Both the position numbers and the translations under genes were made by a program. A stretch of 28,651 nucleotides of DNA from a virus. Location: positions 1-28,651 of IMG/VR virus record IMGVR_UViG_3300030099_001309. The stretch is one strand, 5' to 3'. Of this stretch, positions 15,297 to 22,738 are shown piece by piece. The notes beneath the pieces were generated by a model that ran no database searches, was not told the origin of the DNA, and saw only the letters and a program-made list of their open reading frames with translations. The first letter of the stretch is position 1. Each line of letters begins with the position of its first letter.

Positions 15297-16295
15297 ATGA
15301 GTAAAAAAAGAAAACTAATAGAATTAATCATAGATGAAACTGCAGACCACTTTGGTGTTGACGCAATAAGCGTTGTTAAGTTTCCCGCAATAGAAGAAAA
15401 CTTTGTATTCTTTAATAATGACTTTTTAAGTCTAGCAAAAATAGATGAAGAAAAGAAACAATTAATCGGTGCTATTCTAATACCTGAAAAACGAATACCT
15501 AGATTAGATAAAGATACTAACGAAGAATATGACGTGTTCTTTACTACGGAAACTATTAAACAAGCACAGAAGCTATTTATGCTTAATCTAAATAATAATA
15601 ATCATACATTAGAACACAAAGAACCAATACAAGGTTTAACGGTTGTAGAATCGTGGATAAAAGAGGATAAGAAATACGATAAATCAAATATGTATGGTTT
15701 TAAGAATTTACCTGTTGGAACTTGGTTTGTACAAGTAAGTGCAGAAAACAATCCTGAAATTTGGGAAGCAATAAAGAATAAAGAAGTAAGAGGATTTAGT
15801 ATAGAAGGATATTTCACAGATAAACTAATTGAAGCATCAAGACAAAAGGATATATTAGATGAGGTTTGCTTAGATTGTCCTGATGAGGTTATGATGGGTA
15901 AAATAAAAGATGTCATTTTACAGAATGAATTAAATCCTGTTGGTTCTTTAGACGGTGAGCCTTTATTTAGAAGTAAAGAAGAAGCGGAACTATATGCTGA
16001 AATGTTTAAAGGTTGTCAGGGTTCGCATCCACATAAAGTAGATGGTGTAACATTATATATGCCTTGCGAAGATCATTCGTCAGCTACAATGAAAGAGGAG
16101 TTATATACTAAGAGCGGCAAAAAGAAGTACAAGCGTAAATATAAAATGCTAGAATATGTGGCATTTGCTAAACGTATGGCATTAGCTAAATATCCTTGGA
16201 ATAAATGTATTCGTGATATGATGAAGGAATATGGCTCTAAAGAAACTGCGGAAAAAGTATGTGCTGCTATCAAGAATAGAACAATAAGTTACTAA
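15297..16295 (+). CDS. Prohead protease (XkdF-like)
   Basis: In this 332-residue protein the N-terminal two thirds match the XkdF-type serine protease layout: DAISVVKFPAIEENFVFF, a strand block (LIGAILIPEKRIPR), LEHKEPIQGLTVVESWI with the likely catalytic His near 107, and VRGFSIEGYF with the likely catalytic Ser near 172. Residues about 218-260 hold FKGCQGSHPHKVDGVTLYMP, and the C terminus has KYPWNKCIRDMMKEYG, both frequent extensions in flavobacterial phages. The protease would mature the scaffold and capsid. It starts the head block, directly upstream of scaffold and capsid genes, behind its own motif copy. Confidence 0.8.
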   Translation: MSKKRKLIELIIDETADHFGVDAISVVKFPAIEENFVFFNNDFLSLAKIDEEKKQLIGAILIPEKRIPRLDKDTNEEYDVFFTTETIKQAQKLFMLNLNNNNHTLEHKEPIQGLTVVESWIKEDKKYDKSNMYGFKNLPVGTWFVQVSAENNPEIWEAIKNKEVRGFSIEGYFTDKLIEASRQKDILDEVCLDCPDEVMMGKIKDVILQNELNPVGSLDGEPLFRSKEEAELYAEMFKGCQGSHPHKVDGVTLYMPCEDHSSATMKEELYTKSGKKKYKRKYKMLEYVAFAKRMALAKYPWNKCIRDMMKEYGSKETAEKVCAAIKNRTISY

Positions 16296-16312
16296 AAGAA
16301 ATAAACAATTTT

Positions 16313-16332
16313 AACACCTTTATATTTATTAA
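16313..16332 (+). promoter_or_regulatory. Repeated late-promoter-like motif, copy 3
   Basis: AACACCTTTATATTTATTAA carries the TATATTTAT core at 16321-16329, 7 bp before the scaffold ATG. No TTG lies at the expected -33 distance, which argues that the conserved block itself, not a host -33 element, is what is recognised. The bases just before ATG (TGTT) are the same as in copy 2. Confidence 0.5.
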
Positions 16333-16336
16333 TGTT

Positions 16337-17014
16337 ATGGGAACACTAGAAAAAATTTTAAATATTTTAAAAATGAAAAATGAACCAAAATCTTATAGCG
16401 TGAAATTTTACGCTGAAATGAAATTAGATGACGGTCGTACACTAGCTACAGAAGATGAGCAGTTTATGATTGGGTCTAAAGTATTTGCTATTGGTGATGA
16501 CGGAGAAGCAGAGCCATTAGTTGCAGGTACTTATACAATGGAAAACGGAAACAAAATGACTATCGGAGATTCATCTGAAATCTTAGATTTAGGCGAAGAA
16601 AAAGAAGCTGAGGATGTAGAAGAACCTAAAGAAGAAGAAATGTCAGAAGAATCTAAAGAAGAAGAATTAGCTGAAGAAGCTGATGTTGCTGATTGGGAAG
16701 GTATGGAAAAAAGAATTAAAAATTTAGAAGATGCTGTAGCTGATTTAAAAGCTGATAAAGTAGAAGCATCTTCTGAAGAATTATCTGAAGAAGATTCTAA
16801 AGAAGAAGATTCTAAAACAGAAATGAGCTCTGAGGTTATAGGTGAACTTATGACACAAATAGAAGAACTTAAAGGAAAGATAGTTGAGTTAAGCGGAGAA
16901 CCTGCAACGGAAAGTATTAATTATAATCCTGAAGGAACTCACTTTAATTCTACTATTGATTTAAAGAAACTGTCAACTAAAGAGAGGGCAGCATATTACA
17001 TTAACAATAAATAA
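16337..17014 (+). CDS. Capsid scaffold protein
   Basis: This 225-residue, very acidic protein has a strand-rich N-terminal domain (SVKFYAEMKLDDGRTLATED, EPLVAGTYTMENGNKMTIGD, residues 14-80). Then come a Glu-rich middle (about 85-125), a coiled-coil helix (DWEGMEKRIKNLEDAVADLK), a second acidic stretch and a C terminus of LSTKERAAYYINNK. The acidic helical middle and basic helical end are as expected for a scaffold that templates prohead assembly and is removed by the protease encoded upstream. It lies 10 bp before the capsid gene. The N-terminal domain is typical of scaffolds from Bacteroidota phages. Confidence 0.8.
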   Translation: MGTLEKILNILKMKNEPKSYSVKFYAEMKLDDGRTLATEDEQFMIGSKVFAIGDDGEAEPLVAGTYTMENGNKMTIGDSSEILDLGEEKEAEDVEEPKEEEMSEESKEEELAEEADVADWEGMEKRIKNLEDAVADLKADKVEASSEELSEEDSKEEDSKTEMSSEVIGELMTQIEELKGKIVELSGEPATESINYNPEGTHFNSTIDLKKLSTKERAAYYINNK

Positions 17015-17023
17015 TAATTAAAA

Positions 17024-18016
17024 ATGGCAAATAACAAATACAATTTAAGTAAAGAGTATCAGTTTGATATAACCGTAACTGATAACACCTATGCAGGTAA
17101 ATTAGCATTGCCCTATGTAACGGCTGCAGTTAAAAGTCCTGACACAGTTGCAAAAGGATATGTAAGACAAATAGACGGTTTAAATAGAAAAGCAGTAATA
17201 TCTAACTTAGGAATTTCTGACCCTATTGTTGCTGCTGCTTGTTCGTTTAGCTCCTCAAATGACACATCATTAACTGAGCAAGTTTTAACACTTACTGACC
17301 TAAAAGTAAATGAAGAAATTTGCAGAGGAACAGTATTCCCAACATGGATTGGCGAAAATATGGATAGAAATGGTAACTTACCAGGAACATTTGCAGACTT
17401 CTTATTAGCTTCTGTTGCTGCAAAAGCAGGTGCTCAATTAGAAAACGGTCTTTGGGTTTCAAATACTGCAGGATTGTTCGGTGCAGGTTTCTTATCAAAT
17501 GACGGAGTGTTTGACCAAAATGGTCTTAATGCTTCAGCTTGTGCTGACTTTACACAATCAACATTAAACTCAGGTGCTGCAACTACTAACGCTAATATCG
17601 ATGATGCTTTAGCAACTGTATTTAATGCTGTAGTTGGTTCACATCCTGGATTAATTGACAAACCTGATTTTGGATTCTATATGAACAACAAAATGTACGG
17701 ATTTTACGGACAGTTTTTAACAGCTTCAGGAACTGGGCAAGGTATTAATATGAGAGGTTCAGACCAAGGTATTGAGGGTTTAACATATTTAGGCTACCCC
17801 ATTTTTAGATGCCCTGGTATGCCAGATGATGCTATTGTTGCAACATATAAAGAAAATATGGTATTTGGAACTAACTTAGCAACTGACTGGACAGAAGCTA
17901 GATTAATCCCAACGTATGAATATGATGGTTCTGACAACGTAAGAGTTGTAATGAATTTTGCAGTAGGTGTGCAAACAGCGGTGAAAACTGACGGAGTTGT
18001 TGGTTGCATATTCTAA
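17024..18016 (+). CDS. Major capsid protein
   Basis: This 330-residue protein has the composition of a capsid subunit: balanced, rich in Ala, Gly and Asn, with few charged runs. It starts after the scaffold gene and is followed by a terminator hairpin. Segments such as DLKVNEEICRGTVFPTWIGE, GTFADFLLASVAAKAGAQLE and MRGSDQGIEGLTYLGYPIFR fit HK97-fold capsid proteins of flavobacterial phages. It carries no N-terminal delta domain, consistent with a separate scaffold. The start has the A/T-rich context (AATAATTAAAAATGG) common to highly expressed flavobacterial genes. Identity rests on position, length and composition. Confidence 0.85.
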   Translation: MANNKYNLSKEYQFDITVTDNTYAGKLALPYVTAAVKSPDTVAKGYVRQIDGLNRKAVISNLGISDPIVAAACSFSSSNDTSLTEQVLTLTDLKVNEEICRGTVFPTWIGENMDRNGNLPGTFADFLLASVAAKAGAQLENGLWVSNTAGLFGAGFLSNDGVFDQNGLNASACADFTQSTLNSGAATTNANIDDALATVFNAVVGSHPGLIDKPDFGFYMNNKMYGFYGQFLTASGTGQGINMRGSDQGIEGLTYLGYPIFRCPGMPDDAIVATYKENMVFGTNLATDWTEARLIPTYEYDGSDNVRVVMNFAVGVQTAVKTDGVVGCIF

Positions 18017-18029
18017 AATAACCTTAAAT

Positions 18030-18055
18030 GGGTGGTTGAAATATACCACCCTTTT
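18030..18055 (+). terminator. Terminator after the major capsid gene
   Basis: GGGTGGT (18030-18036) pairs with ACCACCC (18045-18051) around an 8-base loop and is followed by TTTT. It starts 14 bp after the capsid stop. It probably limits transcription into downstream genes, giving excess capsid mRNA. A weaker variant of the repeated motif (AACTTTTAATAAATAA) follows before the next ATG. Confidence 0.75.
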
Positions 18056-18079
18056 ATTAACTTTTAATAAATAATAATT

Positions 18080-18676
18080 ATGGCTTGTAATTTAACAAGA
18101 GGGCGATTAGTAGATTGTAAAGATCAGATAGGTGGTTTGAAAGCTATCTATATTTGTAAAGGATTCAACAACAATATCTCTGCTGTTGCAACTATAAACA
18201 CTACTGAAATGACTACTGCAGGTTTTGCTACTTGGAGTGGACAATCAGGTGGTGCAACTACAGTATTTAAGTATGACTTAGTGCCTAACTTATCTAGTAT
18301 GACAGTTAACATAAATTCTGATAATGCTAATGGTACTACATTCTTTACACAAACACTATCTGTAACACTACAGAAGATAGACCACGACATGACTAATGAA
18401 CTTAGATTAATGGCTTATTCAAGAGCTCAAATCTTTGTACAGGATGAAAACGATAACGTGTTTTTATTAGGTATTGATAATGGTTGCTATGTAACTGGTG
18501 GAACTGTAGTAACTGGTGCTGCTAAGGGAGATATGACAGGATATACTATAGAATATGGTGCAGAAGAAAGAAATGCTTTAATTCAGTTACCTGCAACTGC
18601 AGGTGCTGCAACAGCTAAATATCCGTTTGACGGTTTAACTGATGAATCAGCATTAACTATTACAGTAGGTACTTAA
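18080..18676 (+). CDS. Probable major tail tube protein
   Basis: This 198-residue protein begins MACNLTRGRLVDCKDQIGGL and is beta-rich, with YSRAQIFVQDENDNVFLLGIDNGCYVTGG and a GDMTGYTIEYGAEERNAL end. Strand pairs with a conserved LLGIDNG turn and a GYTxxxxGxE end are typical of tail tube subunits. High copy number is suggested by isolation between two terminators, one on each side, next to the major capsid gene. An alternative is a capsid decoration protein. Both are abundant virion proteins. It is the best tube candidate in the genome because none is evident in the tail block. Confidence 0.7.
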   Translation: MACNLTRGRLVDCKDQIGGLKAIYICKGFNNNISAVATINTTEMTTAGFATWSGQSGGATTVFKYDLVPNLSSMTVNINSDNANGTTFFTQTLSVTLQKIDHDMTNELRLMAYSRAQIFVQDENDNVFLLGIDNGCYVTGGTVVTGAAKGDMTGYTIEYGAEERNALIQLPATAGAATAKYPFDGLTDESALTITVGT

Positions 18677-18700
18677 TCGCTACTCAATATATGAAAAAGA

Positions 18701-18725
18701 AAGGGGTTTAATTACCCCTTTTTTT
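18701..18725 (+). terminator. Strong rho-independent terminator after the tube gene
   Basis: AAGGGGT (18701-18707) pairs with ACCCCTT (18714-18720) around the six-base loop TTAATT, followed by five more T. It lies 25 bp after the stop at 18676 and is the clearest terminator in the window. Together with the hairpin at 18030 it isolates the tube gene. Confidence 0.85.
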
Positions 18726-18747
18726 GTACACTAAAAAACAATAACTT

Positions 18748-18764
18748 AACTTTTATATTTATAA
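18748..18764 (+). promoter_or_regulatory. Repeated late-promoter-like motif, copy 4
   Basis: AACTTTTATATTTATAA differs from copy 1 in only one base. The core TATATTTAT is at 18754-18762, and the ATG follows 12 bp later. It comes directly after a strong terminator, so a fresh start of transcription is needed here; this is the best positional argument that the motif is a promoter. Confidence 0.6.
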
Positions 18765-18774
18765 TAAAGATATT

Positions 18775-18945
18775 ATGGCTTGGAAACTAAAAAAAGAATG
18801 GGAAGGTAAAAGCATTGACAGTTTAAACATACCTTTAGATAATCTAACACAAAAGCAAATAGCAGGACTAAATGAAAGCGTTAGAGATGCTTTATTTGTA
18901 AAAGAACAACCTAAAAAGAAAAACAAATATGATTCAGTTAAGTAG
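18775..18945 (+). CDS. Small structural-region protein (56 aa)
   Basis: The ATG follows motif copy 4 after 12 bp, and the product MAWKLKKEWEGKSIDSLNIP ends in a Lys-rich tail. A compact protein with a short strand pair (WKLKKEWEGKSI), then helices (LTQKQIAGLNESV) is common in this place in Bacteroidota phages, where function is unknown. It is the first gene of a run leading to the portal. The frame overlaps the next gene by 17 bp. It may be a head-tail assembly factor or a minor capsid component. Confidence 0.65.
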   Translation: MAWKLKKEWEGKSIDSLNIPLDNLTQKQIAGLNESVRDALFVKEQPKKKNKYDSVK

Positions 18946-19375
18946 GTCAAATTCTACGACTACAAATAACTTTTATTTAAATCTATTTGATAAAATGACG
19001 AATACTGACTATTCGCCTTTGATTAGTTTAACCAGTCAGTTAACAGGTAAATCAAAAGTGTTTAGACCTTTATCAGTTGACACAACAAATAAAGATAGGT
19101 ATATTAAGCTATCTTTTCAAATTTTAACTTCTTCGGCTTCTGAAGATTTAACAGGTGGTAAGGCTTTTTTAGGTAGTAAAGACTATCCTTTAGGATTTTA
19201 CGATGTAGTAATATATCAAAATAACAATAACACAAATTTAGACCCTGATAATGCAGTTAAAAGAGTATTTACAGGATTAGCTAATTTAAGTGCAACAGAT
19301 GCGGTCAAACCTGTTACATATACAGAATATACAACTAACGATTCTGATACAGAAAGCGTTTACATAACAATATAA
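18929..19375 (+). CDS. Minor structural protein (148 aa)
   Basis: This 148-residue, beta-rich protein begins MIQLSRSNSTTTNNFYLNLF and contains strands such as RYIKLSFQILTSS, YPLGFYDVVIYQN and a Thr-rich C terminus (TYTEYTTNDSDTESVYITI). It looks like a small virion component, perhaps a tail or head fibre attachment protein, with no enzyme motif. It starts inside the preceding small gene and ends two bases before the portal start, so expression is coupled to the portal. Confidence 0.7.
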   Translation: MIQLSRSNSTTTNNFYLNLFDKMTNTDYSPLISLTSQLTGKSKVFRPLSVDTTNKDRYIKLSFQILTSSASEDLTGGKAFLGSKDYPLGFYDVVIYQNNNNTNLDPDNAVKRVFTGLANLSATDAVKPVTYTEYTTNDSDTESVYITI

Positions 19376-19377
19376 TT

Positions 19378-21540
19378 ATGAATTTAAACTTAGTAAAATT
19401 ATCACATTATAATATACCGCATTTGGTTGAAAAATATAATCAAGATTGGGTTAGTTTTGGAGAAGATAACCTTTATCCTAATTATTTGCTAGAGCTATTC
19501 TTAGGTAGTGCAATTAATGGTGCATTAGTTAAGTCAATAGGAGCAATGATTTATGGAGAAGGATTAGCAGCAACAAATGCAGATGATAATACAGATACTA
19601 AAGAATCATTCTTGAGATTAAATGAATTATTACACAATTCTGACGATGATGTGTTAAAAGACTTAGCTTTAGACTTAAAATTGTTCGGTGGTTGTTATGT
19701 TAACGTTATTTGGAGTAGAGATAGAAGCAAAATAGCTAAACTAGCACATATACCTGCTCAATTTATTAGATCAGGTAAAATGATTGACGGTCAGGTAGAT
19801 ACTTATTACTATTCTGCTGATTGGTCAAGATATAAGAAGGGAGAATACAGACCTAGAGCTTATGCTGCCTTTAACACCGAAGATAGAACACAAGCTAGTC
19901 AAATCTTAATGATTAGAGAAAAAAATCCTGCTTTATTTTATGGATTTGCCCCTGATTATATTGCTGCTACAGATTGGATTCAAATGGAATTAGAAATAGC
20001 ACAATTTCACTTATCTAATATAACATCAGGCATGACCCCTTCGATGCACGTCTCCTTTAACAATGGCGTACCCACACAAGAAGAAAGAAGAACTATAGAA
20101 AGACAATTAAATCAAAAATTTGCAGGTAGTGGAAATGCAGGTAAGATACTTATCACATTTAATGACGGTACAGAAACAAAGCCAACAATAGAGCCTATTC
20201 AAATGAATGATGCTCAAAATGCGTGGGTAGAAATGCAGAAAGCAGCCGTTAATAATATATTAGCAGGGCATAGAGTAACATCACCAATCCTATTTGGAAT
20301 ACGAACAGAGGGTGGTGGATTAGGTAACAATGCTGATGAACTTAGAGATGCGTACAGTCTATTTAACAATACAGTTGTTGTTCCCTTCCAAAACGTGCTT
20401 TTAAAGGGATTAGAGAAGATATTCGCTGTTAATGATATAAACCTAGATTTGTACTTTAAATCGCTTAAACCCGCTGATTTCATTGATTTAGATGTTGTTA
20501 AGACACAATCAGAAGAAGACCAAGAAAAAGAAGGTGTAACAAAAGAAGATATACAAGAAGAAAATTTAAAGCACGAATTTAAAGATTTACAAGACATAGA
20601 CACTAAACCTACTAGCGGAATGATTGAAGAAGCTAAAAAGGGTTTAGAATGGCGTAGAGAACACAATAGAGGCGGAACACAGGTTGCTGTTGCTCGTGCC
20701 ACAAACATTAAAAACGGTGATAACCTTAGCTTTGATACTATTAAAAGAATGAATAGCTTTTTTGCTAGACACGAAGTAGATAAAAAAGCTGAAGGTTTTT
20801 ATCCTGGTGAAGAAGGATATCCTAGTGCAGGACGGATTGCGTGGAGTTTATGGGGCGGTGATTCAGGACAATCTTGGGCAGCTAAAAAAGTTAAAGAAAT
20901 AGAAGGTGTTAGAGATGATTTATCAGATGATGAGTTTGATGTATTATTAGAAAATCTAAAGGGTGAAAAAATGGATTTAGATAAGTGGGAGATTGTAGAT
21001 GAACAAGATGAGGGTGCTATAAAAGATTATGAAGAATGGGCAGGTGATTTAATCAGAAAAAAAGAAAACTTTGCAGATGAAATTAAAAGCAAAGAGGATT
21101 TGCCAAGTCAACTAGATAAATCATATTATAGAGTACGTTTTAAATATTACAGAAAAAATAAAAGAGCAAATAAAAAAGGAAATGGTTCAAGAAGATTTTG
21201 CCAAAATATGATGAGATTATCAAACGCAGGTTTTGTATATAGGTTAGAGGATATAGATAAAGCAGGTAGAGAAGGTGTAAACAAGCAATTAGGTCATAAA
21301 GGTAAAGCGTATTCGCTTTGGAAATTTAAAGGAGGAAGGTGGTGCAAACATTCCTGGAGAACGATGCTTTATAGACTAAAAGAAGGAACAGAATTAAAAG
21401 AAGGACAAAGTTTAGATGATGACTATAAAAAAGTAGATAGCATACCTAAAAGCTATAAACCAAGACCAAGAGGTATAGATATTGCAGAGGGTGTAGCAAA
21501 CAAATCAAATGGTTATTATAAATATCCAGGAACAAAATAA
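19378..21540 (+). CDS. Portal protein with long C-terminal extension
   Basis: In this 720-residue protein, residues 1 to about 370 form the portal, with the SHYNIPHLVEKYNQDWVSFG and NLYPNYLLELFLGSAINGAL start typical of Bacteroidota phage portals. It continues through IPAQFIRSGKMIDGQ, and AGHRVTSPILFGIRTEGGGL. Residues about 414-510 hold a separate module (GLEWRREHNRGGTQVAVARA, FFARHEVDKKAEGFYPGEEG, YPSAGRIAWSLWGGDSGQSW). Residues about 583-671 hold a third (YYRVRFKYYRKNKRANKKGN, SRRFCQNMMRLSNAGFVYR, LWKFKGGRWCKHSW). The portal forms the DNA channel. The later modules may replace a separate minor head protein, which is absent here. It lies about 13 kb downstream of the terminase, an unusual distance. 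Confidence 0.88.
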   Translation: MNLNLVKLSHYNIPHLVEKYNQDWVSFGEDNLYPNYLLELFLGSAINGALVKSIGAMIYGEGLAATNADDNTDTKESFLRLNELLHNSDDDVLKDLALDLKLFGGCYVNVIWSRDRSKIAKLAHIPAQFIRSGKMIDGQVDTYYYSADWSRYKKGEYRPRAYAAFNTEDRTQASQILMIREKNPALFYGFAPDYIAATDWIQMELEIAQFHLSNITSGMTPSMHVSFNNGVPTQEERRTIERQLNQKFAGSGNAGKILITFNDGTETKPTIEPIQMNDAQNAWVEMQKAAVNNILAGHRVTSPILFGIRTEGGGLGNNADELRDAYSLFNNTVVVPFQNVLLKGLEKIFAVNDINLDLYFKSLKPADFIDLDVVKTQSEEDQEKEGVTKEDIQEENLKHEFKDLQDIDTKPTSGMIEEAKKGLEWRREHNRGGTQVAVARATNIKNGDNLSFDTIKRMNSFFARHEVDKKAEGFYPGEEGYPSAGRIAWSLWGGDSGQSWAAKKVKEIEGVRDDLSDDEFDVLLENLKGEKMDLDKWEIVDEQDEGAIKDYEEWAGDLIRKKENFADEIKSKEDLPSQLDKSYYRVRFKYYRKNKRANKKGNGSRRFCQNMMRLSNAGFVYRLEDIDKAGREGVNKQLGHKGKAYSLWKFKGGRWCKHSWRTMLYRLKEGTELKEGQSLDDDYKKVDSIPKSYKPRPRGIDIAEGVANKSNGYYKYPGTK

Positions 21541-21548
21541 ATTAAAAT

Positions 21549-22130
21549 ATGGCAATACAACATACATTATATATATCAGCAACTAGAATAAAAAAAGACA
21601 CTGCTTTAGGTGGTTCTGTAGATGACAATATCATTATGCCTTATATACTATTGGCACAAGATATGTTTATTTTACCTGTTCTTGGAACTGATTTAGACGC
21701 TAAACTAAAATCAGATATACAAGGAGGTTCATTAACAGGTGATTATAAAACACTTGTAGAAACATATATACAACCTTCATTAGTGCAATTTGCATTTGCA
21801 GAATTAGCACCATTCCTTAGATTAAGATTCGTTAATAATGCAGTTGTTATTATGACCGCAGGAGAACAGGGAGATAGTGCTAGTTATGAAGATATACAAC
21901 CTTTAATTAACCGAGCAAAAGACGCAGCAGAATTTTATAGAGAAAGATTAATTGATTATTTGCGTTATAATACAAGCTCATTTCCTGAATACACTAGTAA
22001 TACTGGAGCTGATCTTGACCCTCATACAGAAAACTATTTTGCAGGAATAAACTTAGATGTTAACGTACCTAGAAGCAATAGATTAAAGGGCTTTTTACAA
22101 GGTGCAGATATTACTATATATGGCTGTTAA
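21549..22130 (+). CDS. Head-tail connector/head completion protein (DUF6712-like)
   Basis: This is a 193-residue, largely helical protein. It begins LYISATRIKKDTALGGSVDD, followed by a helix (IMPYILLAQDMFILPVLGTD), LVETYIQPSLVQFAFAELAP and a C-terminal helix with AAEFYRERLIDYLRYN. The pattern of two long helices with LGTDL between them, and its place right after the portal, fit head completion proteins of the gp6/DUF6712 type that extend the portal channel. A short ORF starts 11 bp before its stop. Confidence 0.75.
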   Translation: MAIQHTLYISATRIKKDTALGGSVDDNIIMPYILLAQDMFILPVLGTDLDAKLKSDIQGGSLTGDYKTLVETYIQPSLVQFAFAELAPFLRLRFVNNAVVIMTAGEQGDSASYEDIQPLINRAKDAAEFYRERLIDYLRYNTSSFPEYTSNTGADLDPHTENYFAGINLDVNVPRSNRLKGFLQGADITIYGC

Positions 22131-22254
22131 AGAAAGAAGAACATATCCAAGTAGTTTGGAGAACTTTAAAAAGCTAAAAAATTATATTAAAAAATTAAAA
22201 AATGGCAGGACAAAGACTCACATCAAAAACCGCACTCACACAACAGGTAGGTAG
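22120..22254 (+). CDS. Possible small basic protein overlapping its neighbours (44 aa)
   Basis: The ATG at 22120 lies inside the end of the connector gene and the frame runs 53 bp into the next gene. The product starts MAVKERRTYPSSLENFKKLK and is very Lys/Arg-rich. The gap between the connector and the next gene would otherwise be empty for 71 bp, which favours a real gene, but the long overlap downstream weighs against it. Confidence 0.35.
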   Translation: MAVKERRTYPSSLENFKKLKNYIKKLKNGRTKTHIKNRTHTTGR

Positions 22255-22738
22255 TGGCGATTTATTAATGGTCGTAGATTCAAACGATACTACAGGCTCA
22301 GCACAAGGAACTTCGAAGCAAATGGATTTTAAATACCTTTTGCAAACAGATAAGATTTCTGTTAGCAATGCCGAGGTCTTAGATTTAGATGCTAACGAAA
22401 AAGTATTAGTAGGTGCATTGAGTGGTTATATGGTAAATGTTTTTAGTGTTACTGTTTTAACAACTTATGCAGCTTCAACTGAAAGTGCTAGAAAAGCATT
22501 AATTTTTGGATTTGATGATAGTAGTGACACTTATTATTGGGCTGTAATGCCTAGTATGATGGATAGTATTACTTTTGATGGCACTTATGTTGCACAAGCA
22601 AAAGACTCTTTAACATTACCAACATTAAACGCATCAATTCTAAACAAACCCTTTGTTTGTTGGGCGGAAGGTACTGGATTCAATGGTGGTTGGTCAATGG
22701 ATATTTATGTAACTTATTCTTATACAAAAATAATATGA
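22202..22738 (+). CDS. Virion surface/fibre-like protein (178 aa)
   Basis: This 178-residue protein begins MAGQRLTSKTALTQQVGSGD and continues LLMVVDSNDTTGSAQGTSKQ. This N-terminal pattern is typical of phage fibre or head-decoration proteins that anchor to the virion. The remainder is beta-rich (ALIFGFDDSSDTYYWAVMPS, FVCWAEGTGFNGGWSMDIYV). It probably forms a short surface fibre. It is coupled by ATGA to the following secreted-protein gene, at the border between virion and envelope genes. Confidence 0.65.
   Translation: MAGQRLTSKTALTQQVGSGDLLMVVDSNDTTGSAQGTSKQMDFKYLLQTDKISVSNAEVLDLDANEKVLVGALSGYMVNVFSVTVLTTYAASTESARKALIFGFDDSSDTYYWAVMPSMMDSITFDGTYVAQAKDSLTLPTLNASILNKPFVCWAEGTGFNGGWSMDIYVTYSYTKII

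Noticed and set aside
22657-22734. Upstream extension of the outer-membrane protein gene
   Set aside because: It overlaps the preceding gene in another frame and would place about 26 extra residues before a clear signal peptide; the ATGA join at 22735 fits the genome's pattern.
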